Below, piece by piece: positions 10,791 to 22,644 of a stretch of DNA of 64,000 nt (positions are counted from its first letter, which is position 1; every line of letters begins with the position of its first letter). The DNA lies in NCBI RefSeq assembly GCF_000321225.1, contig NW_004450303.1:1057516-1121515 (forward strand). Reading direction: 5' to 3'. The notes beneath the pieces were generated by a model that worked only from the letters and a program-made list of their open reading frames with translations, made no database searches and was not told where the DNA came from. Both the position numbers and the translations under genes were made by a program. The stretch is from Odobenus rosmarus divergens. Lineage: Eukaryota > Chordata > Mammalia > Carnivora > Odobenidae.

Positions 10791-12704
10791 TATTTGCACT
10801 GTCCCTCACTAAGTCAAGAAGGTCTCTTCATCTCTTTGTGATCTCAATTCTCTGCTTTTATTCATACTGGGATACCCTAACCATTGCTTACTTCTTCCCT
10901 TCAAAGTTTTCCTAACTGTGAGAGTTCACAAGTTTCCTTTATTTTTACTGCAGAACCTCGGGTTTCATCTATGTAGCATTGCATTTATATTTAGTTGTAG
11001 ATTCTTTTATTTCATTTTACCATGTTGTCTTCCAGAAGAAATGCTAAATGCCCTGGGAGGAGAAATTGTACATCCTGATGCCTCTCAAGAGCACTACTCC
11101 ACTGTTCATTGTGCACACAAGAAGCTTCATTTTACATTTATTTTAATCCAGATCAACCATGAAAAATCAACATCAGACATGATGACTGACATAGATAAGT
11201 ACTGTTTATCTCATGGCAAAGAATCAGTGGGATACCTATTCTATTTTGTAAAGCAAACCTCTTATAAAATAATATATATTATTCTTGAGAGTAATAATTG
11301 AACACTTAAAGTTTTCTTTTCAGGTGGGTAGAAAAGGGAAAGCAAGAGATGCTTTTAAGGGAATAGCCCAGAAATCTTGGAACAGATACTTTATTTTGAT
11401 CCTAGTGTGTATAAGATTAACTTGCCCATCCAGTTAGGGAAAAATATAAGCAGTTTCTTCATTAACTTTGAAATTTTGAAATTTCCATAATTTGCTTTAT
11501 CCCTGACAGTCTGTGCTTTGCTAAATGTTGCTATCTCATTTCCTTGACTGTGATTGAATTTTCTCTTATCAGTGATATAGTTTAAAAAAACAATCAATTA
11601 AATAATATCTTTGTCATATATTTTTTGAGCCTATGAATATTTAATTTTCAAAGTGATTAAGAGGGCATTTTATTTCCACCATCAAACAACCATCTCCACC
11701 AAAAGTGGGTAAACTCTATGATCAAAAGTACTTTACATTTTATTGTTATCAATTTAGGCTCTCTGTCATTTCTCCCAATAAGCTTATTTCTTTGTAATTT
11801 CAGAAACCTTGAATTTGTATTTGTGTGTGCATGTGTGTGTATCATTCCATGCGTGTTTTTCCCTTCTCCCATATCAATTGCTAAAATATATATAATTATT
11901 ACGTGTTGAATTTTTTTAAAAAGAAGCTAAAAACTGGTATTGGTCCTTTTACTAGATTTAAGCCATATTCTTCAGATGAATCTTATTTAAACCTCTCAGC
12001 ATTGTTTCAAATGCAGTAGTTAAAACAGCTGACCCTCTAAAAAAGGTTATTACTATTTGAGATGTAAAAAGAACATCTGACTCTTATAAATCTATCACTC
12101 ATGCAATATTGCCACCTGATCCTTTAAGTATCCTTTTTATTTTTTATTTTTAGCGTTGTTTCAAAAATCATTTGGCAGCACTAAAATATAGAAACCGGAA
12201 ACTTTCCTGTCTTACTTCTTATGCCATGAACATATATATGTCAGTATCTACTTAGTGTATGCTTTAATTCATCTAATTTTTTGTACGCATGATAGAAACT
12301 ACTTATATGATTTCCCACTGAAAATTACAAATGAATGACCTAATTGAGAAATGCACTTTCAAGTGACTAATGAACTAACCCAAAAAAAGTGTAGAAAGAA
12401 TACTAGTGTGCATATTCTCTTAAATCTTCAGCAATGCCGAGCCATCCACTAGATTATTAATTTAGCACAGCAACACACACAGTGTATAGATCTGCTTGAA
12501 TTCCAGTTTTTCTCCTTGAAGTATGTAGTAAGTTTGTAGTTAAGGTGAGATAATGAGGTCATGATCTAAGATGAGAGGATCCCCAGAAGTGGTTATATGT
12601 ATATTAGTATTAAATAGTTTGTACAGCTGCATGTTTTGAGTTGTGTCATTTACATAAAAATTAGTTTATTCAGATTTGGGAGTAATAGATTATTCCTTGT
12701 CCAT
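10791..12704. other. No gene or named repeat recognised
   Basis: A 127-codon open frame at 10918-11301 lacks any recognisable domain and is hydrophobic at its N-terminal half; I treat it as chance. A TG-rich run lies near 11820-11840. The rest is AT-rich and unassigned. Confidence 0.45.
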
Positions 12705-13535
12705 TGATTTCAACACATTTATTGAATATCTACATTGAGTGAAGATTATTGGTCTAAACCATAGTGTTCTACTGTCTAATGGAAAATACAAAGATAAATA
12801 TCTATGATATACTATCTTAAGTTTTTGTTTAAAGTACAATGGATGATCAGTAAATATAAAAGCATCACACCTACTCCAACCTGATTTATATGGGGTTTGG
12901 GCAAGCATGTGAAACTGTCTTTACAGCAAATATGATATCTGAACTGAGTTCTGGATGCCCAGTCCCTCTTTAGCCAAGGCTATTTCAGGAAGAGAGGCAA
13001 CTATTGTACTCCATGGGATGAATATGTTCAAGGTTACAGGTACACAGGCCATGACATATATGAAAAATTACAAGATGACAATACACAGGTGACTATTGAG
13101 AAGGAGAGAGCAATGTATTTGGGAAAAAAAACCCTCAAATATAACATCATAAATGATCTTATTCTCTACTAATTTATTCAGATTTTTCTGAAAAGAAATA
13201 CAGAGACAGCAGTTTTAAAGAGACTGACATATACAATGTTGTTTTTAAAGAATTTTTTGACAAGACTGGAAAATTGGTTGACTGAAGAATGACATTCAAA
13301 TTAGGAGACTCTGTATGGTAATCCCATGTAAACAATTAGGAGGGCATAGACTAAGATGGTGACAGTGAACACTGAGAGAATGAGTTGGATTAAGCAAAGC
13401 GTTATGGTTGATTGGTTTTGATGAATTAATTATTGGATAAAAAATGAGGAAGATAGAAGATTGTAGATGATTTCAACCTTTATACTAAACAACTGGGTGG
13501 AAGAGCATATTTCATCAAATAAATACATAATTGGA
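12705..13535 (-). mobile_element. L2 LINE, antisense, about 0.8 kb
   Basis: In antisense order: 'aacacatttattgaatatct' (the L2 3' end), a 'ctgaactgagttctggatg' segment, 'tttcaggaagagaggcaac', 'attaggagactctgtatggtaatccc' and 'aacaactgggtggaag'. This succession follows the L2 body read backwards. It is strongly diverged, with several indels, and no frame is open. Confidence 0.65.
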
Positions 13536-13711
13536 AAGGAGATTTGAAAGTGATGATGAATAAATTTTTTTACAAGTTGAATTTTAAATATAAAATATAT
13601 TCAAGAAAGTTGTAATTTGAAGTAGAATCAGAGTAATTTGAAATAGAGGTTCAACAACTATATTAGTCAAGATAGACTACTATAATAGTCTCTATATTTC
13701 AATGATGTAAA

Positions 13712-13902
13712 GTTTTTTTAAAAAGATTTTTTTTATTTGACAGAGAGAAAGCGAGAGAGGGAACACAAGCAGGGGGAGTGGGAGAGGGAGAAGCAGGCCT
13801 CCTGCCGAGCACAGAGCCCCATGCGGGGCTCGAACCCAGGACCCCGGGATCATGACCTGAGCTGAAGGCAGATGCTTAATGACTGAGCCACCCAGGCGCC
13901 CC
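13712..13902 (-). mobile_element. SINEC element, antisense
   Basis: Read on the minus strand it has the full head (GGGGCGCCTGGGTGGCTCAG), 'ggtcatgatcccggggtcc', the CT-rich body and a T/A tail. The target-site duplication TCAATGATGTAAA at 13699-13711 and 13903-13915 is perfect, so the boundaries are firm. Confidence 0.97.
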
Positions 13903-13915
13903 TCAATGATGTAAA

Positions 13916-14448
13916 CTTTATTTCTGCCTCATTCGGCAGTGCAACACAGGTGTTCCTACTCAGCTCCTCTCAAAACATGAAATGGGACAAAGATTTCTTC
14001 TGTCTGTGGCTTGTCCCCTCTATAGGTCTTAGAGCCTTCTCCCTGTGGTCAGCTGGTGGGGAAAAATAAATAGCACCTTAGAGAATCAATCACTTTCCTC
14101 CATTCCATGTTCAGAACTCAGTTACATGGCCACACCCAACTTCGAAGTCGGCTGGGAAATGTAGTCTAGCTGTGCCCAGTGCCTCACTCAAGAGTGAGGT
14201 CTTCAGGGATGTGACCTCTGCAGACTTTTCCATATTTACTACCTACTGTTTCTCAGTAGTCACCTAAGAACCAGCCATTCTGAAGAGAAAATACAGATAC
14301 TGAGAAGCTTTCATAACTTAATTAAAATAACAAATATTTTAAGCTGTACTTATCATTTTAATATATTAGTTTTTATTTTTAAGCAACTCAATTTTCAGAT
14401 TAACAAGTCTTCCCAGGCAATTATGTCTTCTTAAAAATCAAATAAATT
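13916..14448. other. No gene or named repeat recognised
   Basis: The left part (13920-14290) is less AT-rich than its surroundings and resembles neither an L1 nor a SINE. I could not assign it. An old LTR or DNA transposon is possible. Confidence 0.4.
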
Positions 14449-14537
14449 AATTGTGTAGAACACTAAGGTTCCTTAAAATCTCCAGCCCAGGCTGGAGACT
14501 GTGTGGATTTTAAGGAACCCCAGTGTTCTAAACAATT
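14449..14537. repeat. 89-bp near-perfect palindrome (hairpin)
   Basis: The left arm 14449-14480 and right arm 14506-14537 are reverse complements over 32 bases with three mismatches. The central 25 bases hold a further stem, TCCAGCC / GGCTGGA at 14481-14496 with a 2-base spacer. If the extra bases near 14497-14505 in the right arm are treated as an insertion, the arms extend to about 40 bases with almost no loop. It could be a fold-back MITE or a hairpin RNA source; no family recognised. Confidence 0.9.
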
Positions 14538-15365
14538 AGACACTGATAACACACCCAGAAGCTATAAAAGGAATCTGTACTTAAAAAAAAAAAAGAGCTG
14601 CCATACAACTTTGCTCTTAGCTGAAATCAAATCAATAATAAATTCTCCTGCATTAATTGAAGTCAGCAAATTCCTTCTTATGTATAGCTAGCATCCTTCA
14701 GCATTTCAGTTGACTTTTGCAACTATTTCACTGTTTTACATATATAAATGTTTTCTGGTCACATATATAAGGTCATTCTAATGGCATAGATAATTTTAAA
14801 AGAAATTTAAAGCATAATTTCCATCTTTAGGAGCAAATAATTCACAAGGAGAAATAACCTATCACAAAATAGTAAAAGTACAATAAAAGTTAATATGTAA
14901 GAAAATTTTAAGTTAATGATATTGGTCAATGATCTACAAACTTTTTGATCAAGTACACTGAATACAAACACACTGAACCATGCCTCCCAATATATGGATT
15001 TATACTTACTAGTATATCCATATAGAATTATACTAGCAATGCTTATTGTAAAAACAAATTTAAAGGTTGAAAGAGAACTGAATATAATTAGACTTTTAAA
15101 TGTTTTGTTCTTTTTCCAATGAATCATCTTTCGTATCCACCTGCCCCAGATGTGCACAACCCAGCTTGAGGGCCATGCTATCAAAGAAGCTCAGAAAAGG
15201 GAGAACAAACCTCAGTTGGCAAAGACTTTATGACTTTATGCAATCAATGAATAAGAGATGACATTTAGGAGCAGTGTAGGAAAATGTATGAAAAGATAAA
15301 AATGTTATCTTTTCAGGAGAGTGAATCATTGGCCTGCTCAAGTAGGTAATTTTGTAATAAAACAA
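14538..15365. other. No gene or named repeat recognised
   Basis: AT-rich unassigned sequence. A minus-strand open frame at 14807-15184 is hydrophobic, without a recognisable domain, and I regard it as chance. Confidence 0.45.
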
Positions 15366-15535
15366 AATGTCCTCTAGAGTCAGACAACCTGATTTCTAAT
15401 TCTGGCATTTTACTCTACCTTGTAAGCTGAACCTAAATTTTCTAGGCATCAGTGTCCTTATATCTAAGATAGGGATATTAATAGGATCTCCCTTATTGGA
15501 CCGTTGAGAAGATTATAAGAAATGGTGCATATACC
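15366..15535 (+). mobile_element. MIR SINE, sense
   Basis: 'ctctagagtcagacaacctgattt', 'aattctggcattttactc', 'cctaaattttctaggcatcagtgtcc', 'atctaagatagggatattaatag' and 'gagaagattataagaaatg' follow MIR order from the tRNA-derived part through the core. It is a typical diverged copy. Confidence 0.65.
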
Positions 15536-15819
15536 TATATTAATTACACACACACAAAAAACAGTTTCTGTTGTTGTTCTTAAGACAAGAATGATAAATT
15601 GGGGTTTGACTTGAACAGTTCTGACAAATCAATCTATAGAGTTTCACATATCTCCTCAAAGCGAATGGTGTGTATATAAAGAAGGATGAATAAGTAATAG
15701 TTATAATTGTAGATCAGGAAGCCAGTTATATGACAGGTAAAAGTTTCTCTGCATTTGCAGTATTTGGACCACATAAAAGTCAGTGTAAATGAAAAGTTAA
15801 TTGAATAATTATGTGTAGG

Positions 15820-16007
15820 GGTGCCTAGTGGCTCAGTGGGTTAAGTGTCTGCCTTCGGCTCAGGTCATGATCTCAGGATCCTGAGATCGAGCCCCATGTC
15901 GGGCTCTCTGCTCAGCAGGGAGTCTGCTTCTCCCTCTACCTCTGTGTTCTCTCTCTCTGTCTCTGTCTCTCTCTCTCAAGTAAATAAATAACATCTTAAA
16001 AGAAAAG
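15820..16007 (+). mobile_element. SINEC element, sense
   Basis: GGTGCCTAGTGGCTCAG head, 'ccttcggctcaggtcatgatctc', 'gagatcgagccccatgtcggg' B-box region, 'cagcagggagtctgcttctccctc', CT/GT run and AAATAAATAACATC tail. The target-site duplication GAATAATTATGTGTAGG (15803-15819) and GAATAATTAGGTGTAGG (16008-16023 region) brackets it. Confidence 0.97.
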
Positions 16008-16023
16008 AATAATTAGGTGTAGG

Positions 16024-16727
16024 GAAAATTGTCAAATAAATAATTTGACTAAGACAACTTAATGTTTTTTACTCTTGGGTGATGATTCTATAGAATTAAC
16101 AAATACGTACTTTTTAGAATGTGAAGCTTTTGTGTTAAAAAAAAACATTAGAAAATGTCTTACATAAAACCTATGAGTGAAAAAGAAATGCTCTCTTGTA
16201 TTCTTTCCCTCACACACATGTCTAAAGTACAAGTGCTCTGAGGGTGGGAGGCGTGTGATGCTTTGAGTCTGGGTGAGTTCATGTGTGTGTATGAGTGAGA
16301 GGGAAAGATATTGAAAACTAACTTTAATTACATAACCTTAAGTCATTGATTCTTTTTTCTTCAAAAATTTTTATGACAGACATGCCAATTCTTATTTTAA
16401 AAATAATAGAGCAACCTCAAGTGGTTCTGGGCCACCCAAAGGCTAGTCCCTGTTTTTAATTAGGAAGGAATTTCAGTTCCCAGTACTCATACCCAGATTC
16501 ATGCAGAAGTTTCACACAAGGATATTTCGTTGAATACTACAAGTGGGAGATAAAATTCATAGTTAACTTCATCCTCTCATAATTCAAGCAAATCTCACAT
16601 CACTGAAGTCAGTAGGTTCAATATTACTTTTAATTGGTTAGTTTGAAAATATTTGACAATTCAGACTAGACATGAGGCTTTGGAAAATTGGCCCAAGTCT
16701 AGATCACATTGAAAAATACTTTCCATT
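16024..16727. other. No gene or named repeat recognised
   Basis: AT-rich unassigned sequence with a weak GT-rich patch near 16230-16300. Confidence 0.5.
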
Positions 16728-16742
16728 AAAAAAAGAAGAAAT

Positions 16743-16955
16743 TAGGGTGCTTGGGTGGCTCAGTCGTTAAGCATCTGCCTTCGGCTCAGGTCATGATTCC
16801 AGGCTCCTGGGATCCAGCCCCGCATCCGGCTCCCTGCTCAGCGGGAAGCCTGCTTCTTCCTCTGACCCTCCCCTGCTTGTGTTCCCTCTCTCTCTGTGTC
16901 TTTCTCTGTCAAATAAATAAATAAAATCTTAAAAAAAATAAAAACAAATAAAAAT
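16743..16955 (+). mobile_element. SINEC element, sense
   Basis: Head 'ggtgcttgggtggctcagtcg', body 'cttcggctcaggtcatgattcc', 'gctcagcgggaagcctgcttc', and an AAATAAATAAATAAAATC tail extended by A-rich sequence. The target-site duplication AAAAAAAGAAGAAAT lies at 16728-16742 and 16956-16970. Confidence 0.97.
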
Positions 16956-16970
16956 AAAAAAAGAAGAAAT

Positions 16971-19289
16971 AATGTAGGGTATTTGTCTTCTTTCTTCCTT
17001 TATTTTTACATGTAAGTCATTTATTGGCTATGTGCTTCTGTTCAATTTTTTTTAACTTTCCTGGCCATTAGTCTCTTCATATATGCAAAAAAAAAAAAAT
17101 ACCGTCTGGCCTTTATGGTCTCAGTGATCTCTTCCAACTCCCCAAGTTCATAATTCAACATTTGTTTTTCTTCTGTGAACTTGAAAGTGGTTTAATGATC
17201 AGAAAATTATTAAAATGTTTTCTTTTCATTTCAAAATGTGATGCGTCCAACATCAGAATCAGATTCTGTGGCAATTGTCTATTTAAATATTGAAAAGATT
17301 AATTTATTTTATTTCTTAATTTCAGAGTAATGTATTATGATCATATGAAATACCTGAATATAATTATATATGGTCTTTATAGATAGATGGTACAAGGCAA
17401 ATTATTATAAAATGATTAAAACCATTTTCATAATAGTTTTAGGCATTTCCACTCAAAATATTTACTAAAAATACTAACTATGCAAAGAAATAGAGCCAAA
17501 CTACCATTTGTAGTATGTTAAACAACAAGGACCCCAAAGCAACTAAATGTAAATAATCAGTTCTCAAAAAATGGAGTCTGCTTTCTTCCATCTTTTCCTA
17601 TTAGCCATGGAATTGTCTTTTTTTCTTTTTGGAGATTGCTAACTCCCACTTTATTTTAATAGACATGGGATTTTATTGTGATGTGTTAGCAGGAGTCTTT
17701 ATTTGGTCCCTTTAGATCTCTCAATCACAGAGAGCTTGAAGGCTAAGAAACCAAGATAATTGAACCGGGAAGTAATAATTCATATATGTAATTATTGTAG
17801 GTTATTTTTTACTATTGATATGTATCATGAAAAATTACCTCTTATATCACCCTAAGGGACCTTTGACTGCATTTATATTTTCTTCTTTATAACTTTGTAA
17901 AGAGAAGATTCTAACTCTGGGGGAAGAAAAAGTAGTTGTAGTATTTTTCAATTCTATTTTGAAACTATATATACACTTTACACTCTAAATATATCTAGTG
18001 AAAACTTTATCTATATTTTGACCAAATACTCTTTTATGAGATTAAATTTATAGACAATGTCATCTATGAATTTATTGAGATTAAATCTCTCAAGGGTGTA
18101 CATGGTTGAAATACAGCAATAGTTTCTCTATTCCTTGAGTTGACAAAGTGCCTAGAAGTCCCTCTGCCAGGACTTCCTCACCTGAGCCATACCTTGACTT
18201 ATATTTAGGGAAGAAGTCAGAGGAATCCAGTTTAGTGGACCTAAAGGGAGAGGACATACAGAGTGCAAGGGTTATGATGACACTGTTGGTAAAAGATTTG
18301 CAGAATTAAAAAAAAAAAAGCAAAAACAAAAACTCTATGCAAATAGATGAAGGATAGGTAAGAAAGCACAAAGGATTATAGATATTTGAACTTTTCTCTA
18401 TGATTTCCCCTGGACTTGGATGAGAATTTACTCCCCCTTTGAACTGCAAGAGCAAAGTGGCAGGTGCAAGTTATGAAAGAATCTGGTCTTTGAAATCACT
18501 TTGCCATAGAATAGGAAACCCAATGATTGTGCAGAAGCTTGAATTATTTTTCTTTAGGCTACCAAATAGTAAGCCAGCTGCATTCTGTACAGAGTAGTGA
18601 TTGCTGAAAGCCTTGGCAACTGGGAAAAAGCCAACTTGCAGCGATGTGGGGGTGTTGCCATAAGTATGTGAGCTGCTGCAGAGGCCTGATAAAGATGATT
18701 ACATATTTTGCAATATTATGTTGATGAAATAGGTTCTAAAAGCATTTGAAAATATCTGCTTTAACAGCACAAACCATACTGAAGCCTCCCAAATGAACTG
18801 AATTACGATTGGTTGAAAAAGTTACAACTTTTCCCATTCAGTTCTCTTTACAGTTGATGTAAAATAAAACTTAACATTATACTATACACATTATTGTGAA
18901 TTACATAGACCCACAGGAAAATGCAAATGTCTGAATACCTTTATCATACTCGATATTTTGGGTGTTATGTATTATTATATTATTCCCTTTTGCATCATTC
19001 AGTTGATTTGTATTTCATTTTACTGTAGTTCATTAGTCTAATGCTTTTCTTAATTTTCTTTTTTTTTTTTTTGGCCAACCACCTCAGAGTCAAATTTGGT
19101 GTTCAACTATATAATTAACTTAGACTGATTTTCTATGTTTTGAATAGAGTTATCTTGTGCTTTTATACTTAATTTCTAAGTTGTCTACAATTTTTTATAA
19201 TAAGAAAATTTTAGAAATTATTTCTTTGTTTACTAAATTGATTATATGAGTAATAAATGGCATCAACAATAAATTAGAAGAAAATCATC
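16971..19289. other. Long unassigned stretch without gene
   Basis: I recognise no exon, RNA gene or repeat in these 2.3 kb. It has an A13 run near 17085, a T12 run near 19062 and an A12 run near 18310. The lack of repeats in a repeat-rich window could reflect conserved non-coding sequence or simply repeats too old to see. Confidence 0.45.
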
Positions 19290-19512
19290 ATAGGCAGAAG
19301 GAACAAAATAATTAAATATTGTTTACCAAGAACTAGCTTGATGTGCTCTAGGTATTAAAGAAGGCCATATAATAAATTTGGAAAGTCACACTGGGTCTAG
19401 ATCATATAGGACCTTGTAGGCTGTGGTGATTTGAATTTCTTTCAGTGATTGCTTACTGCTAATGTCCTGGAAGACTTTAAGGTGTGTACTTTAAAAGGAG
19501 AAGGCCATTTGA
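19290..19512 (-). mobile_element. L2 LINE fragment, antisense
   Basis: 'aactagcttgatgtgctctaggt', 'ggtctagatcatataggaccttgtaggctgtggtg' and 'ctggaagactttaaggtgtgtac' follow the antisense L2 motif in which 'agatcatgtagggccttgtaggcc' precedes a 'tttggattttattct' segment. The SINE at 19525 interrupts or ends it. Confidence 0.7.
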
Positions 19513-19524
19513 AATACTTAACTT

Positions 19525-19716
19525 TTGGGGGGCACCTGGGTGGCTCAGTCGTTTAAGTGTCCGCCTTCAGCTCAGGTCATGATCCCAGGGTCCTGGGATC
19601 AAGTCCCATGTCAGTCTCCCTGCTCAGCGGGGAAGCTGCTTCTCCCTCTCTGCCCCTCCCCATGCTCCTTCTCTCTCTCTCTCTCACTCAAATAAATAAA
19701 TAAAATCTTTAAAAAA
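19525..19716 (+). mobile_element. SINEC element, sense
   Basis: Head GGGGCACCTGGGTGGCTCAG, body 'cagctcaggtcatgatcccagg', 'gctcagcggggaagctgcttctcc', CT run and AAATAAATAAATAAAATC tail. The target-site duplication AATACTTAACTT (19513-19524) and AATATTTAACTT (19717-19728) brackets it. Confidence 0.97.
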
Positions 19717-19728
19717 AATATTTAACTT

Positions 19729-20907
19729 CTGTATTGATTGATGGAAAAATAAAATGTCAAATAAATGCATATATCTTTAAAATGTATTTAAAATAAATGT
19801 ATTTAAGATACATTTAAATACTTAATAATTATTATTTAAATAATAACTAAATAATTTGGCAAACACCTGGATGTTTATAGAATTCCAGAGTTTCAACAGA
19901 ATTGTTGGAAAATCAAAGCTTAAACCACTCAGGGCAGTGATGGAATGATACCTCACAGCTAATGGGGCAAAAGACAACAACCTAACACAGTACATCTTCA
20001 TATAACCTTGGCTATCATTAGATGTAATTACTATAATCACAATCTCAGGATTAAATCCACACTTTCTAGATTATAATTGTTTAGATGTGAAATTGTCACA
20101 TGTATGCAAATGTTGAACTGCCTGCTCTCTTTCAACAGGCTCACAGAGGACATATCGTACCCTATGGGCAAATTTGAAAATTTCAATAAGTATATTCCTT
20201 CATTGGATCCAATTCTATTCCTTTAAAATTAGATTGTATTCCCCTCATTGGAATCAACTACCTGTTCTCTCCACAAGTAAATTTTCTGCCCTTTTTTCAA
20301 AGGCCATTTTCGAGACTCAATTTTTTAAAGCCATTTTGTTTTCACTCTGATTACTCAGAAACATTGCTTTTTCTTTATTGTGATATACTGGCCTTTTTTA
20401 TTGAGTTTTCTGAAAATGTGCATATTATAATAGACATTTTTTTAAGTTTTCAACAAATACTTATTATTATTGCTTAACATTTTTAATTACTTTTACTTTC
20501 TACCGAAATAATAAGTTCAGAAAATAGGGTGGTGGTGCTATTTGTGTGCATTGAGGGCCTTTAGTATAAATTTCTGTACTCTACAATCTCAGCAGGCTTC
20601 TCCTAATTTGTTAAGCCACAATAAGAGTAATCTCAGGAAATTCATTACATTTCTTCACCCCTGAACATTTCCATCCTTAAAGTTACCTACCCTTTCCACA
20701 GCTACATGTTGCAGGAAAAGGAGCCATGAACAAGGTCAAGTTTTACCTTCAGGCTACGTTCAGCTAAAATAAATTTATAAAATTTACTACTCTGGGGAAC
20801 AGATGAATGGTATCTTTTAAGTCCCCTGGAAATGTAATATGCTATTAAATCAATCTTGAAGATAATATTAGGAATTCTATCAGTTTACACAAATCTTGTT
20901 TATGTAA
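19729..20907. other. No gene or named repeat recognised
   Basis: AT-rich unassigned sequence. A small TTTAAATA-rich self-complementary patch lies at 19780-19860. Confidence 0.5.
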
Positions 20908-21145
20908 CAGACATTTATATAGCATTGACCCTGTGCCAGTCATTTCCCTACTTTACAAATATCAACTCATTTAATCCTCATGCTACCTTATAATATAGAG
21001 TTCCCACTTTTTTTTTCCATTTTACAATAAGAATGCTAAGCTTAAGAGAGGTTAGATGATTGTCTCAAAATTACAACTAGTAAGCATAAGTTTCAAGCAC
21101 AGGAAAGGTGCTTCCAGAATTTAGGCTGTCAGCTGCTGTGCTGGT
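20908..21145 (-). mobile_element. MIR SINE, antisense
   Basis: 'ttatatagcattgaccctgtgccagtca', 'caactcatttaatcctcatgctacc', 'ccattttacaataagaatgctaag', 'agagaggttagatgattgtctcaaaatta' and 'aactagtaagcat' are the antisense MIR landmarks in correct order. It is nearly full-length and diverged. Confidence 0.8.
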
Positions 21146-22629
21146 CTCAAAAATTCTTTAATGCTGTGTTAAGAGCCTGCCCTCAAACTTTACCTTCATT
21201 CGGTAGATTGAATATTTAATGTGTAACAGCAAGAAATTGTATTAAGAGTAAAGACCATCAGAGGTTAGAATCTGAACTGACAGAAAGTTTATTTGGCAAG
21301 AGATAGGGGGTAAAAATGTGGTTTGTTTGTTTTCTATCAAGGATCAGTGCCCCTCAGTATTAGAAGAAAGGGACTAATAGTGAAAAGTAACATAAATATT
21401 CTAGGTCTTTGTACCAAAGTATAAAAGAGATCTACTCACCTCCTTTTAAAATTAAGAAAGGATAAAAATGCAGCAAGTGCATCTGGCTTCTTTATCAATT
21501 CTGTACTAATTATTATACAACTATTCATAACCTTAATTTGATTAATCTTTGCCCCTTATGTAAATTAAGTTAGCCTTAGGGAAAAAAATTATCTTAGAGA
21601 GTGTTACTTTGATTCTTTACTGCTGAGACAGGATATGGGTAGAAATTACCAGAATAAAAGCATTTCCAATGTGTCTGGGTGGCAAGTGCTTAAGTGTCAG
21701 CAAAAGCACACATTCTGGTTCTCAGATTTTTCCATCAATTTGAAGCAAGCACTATATTACTTAATGGGAAACAAAAATAAATTATACGCAAACTGTTTCT
21801 TTCAACTATCTCTCAATCTGGTAAGAAAAGCAGACAAAATATAAAAATAACATTTACAGTACCATGTGGTATACATTCTGTGTGCCCAATTCATCACTTG
21901 TCAGATGGTATTAGTACAAATTCAGTGAAAAGTTTACCTTGATTCATACTTTATTTTAATAAAGTTGTTAATTTTAAGCATAAAATATATAATTAGTTTA
22001 AAGCCAAGTAAATATAAGTAAAATAAATATTTACTAATTTAAATAAATAAGAATAATCTTAACACCAATATTTTAAGTGCATTGTCAATCTTAAAGATTG
22101 CTTCGCTAAATGAAACTGTCTTCCAGTATAGAAAGACAACATTGGAGGATGGCAAAATTGATGTCCCAGAGCTAATCAGAAGTCTGTTGATTTTGGAGGG
22201 GGAAAAAAAAGGAAGAATGAAAAAGATGAATAAGTGAAGCCAAATGAAGCCAAAACCTGTGAATTGAGACTTTCAGATAGGACGTTCATAGCAAGAAAGA
22301 AATATTTTGCTATTTAACATGTCAATCTGATAGCTGAGAATAAACCATGGCTGAGAGTACTAACAACATGAACGCACACATGCACACAAACACAAATACA
22401 CACATACCTGATACAAGGACAGGATAAACATAGCAAATCTGCTAGAAATGAAATATCATCGCCTTTCTGAGAGAAGCCATGTAAATGAAAAAAACATTAT
22501 TTTATGATTTCTAGTGATACACTTCCTAGATTCATTCCTCAGAAAAAAGTGAAATGAAAGATATTTTTCTATAGTCCTCACTAAATCATTGTGGGTTTTT
22601 TTTTACTGTTTATATGCTAAGTTGTAAAA
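21146..22629. other. No gene or named repeat recognised
   Basis: AT-rich unassigned sequence. A short CA-rich patch occurs near 22370-22405. The 69-codon open frame at 21635-21844 has no recognisable domain. Confidence 0.5.
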
Positions 22630-22644
22630 AGAGAATATTGTAAT

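Noticed and set aside
10918..11301. 127-codon plus-strand frame with an acceptor-like 'tgtcttccag' near 11034
   Set aside because: No domain, no paired donor, no neighbouring exon, and AT-rich codons as expected by chance.
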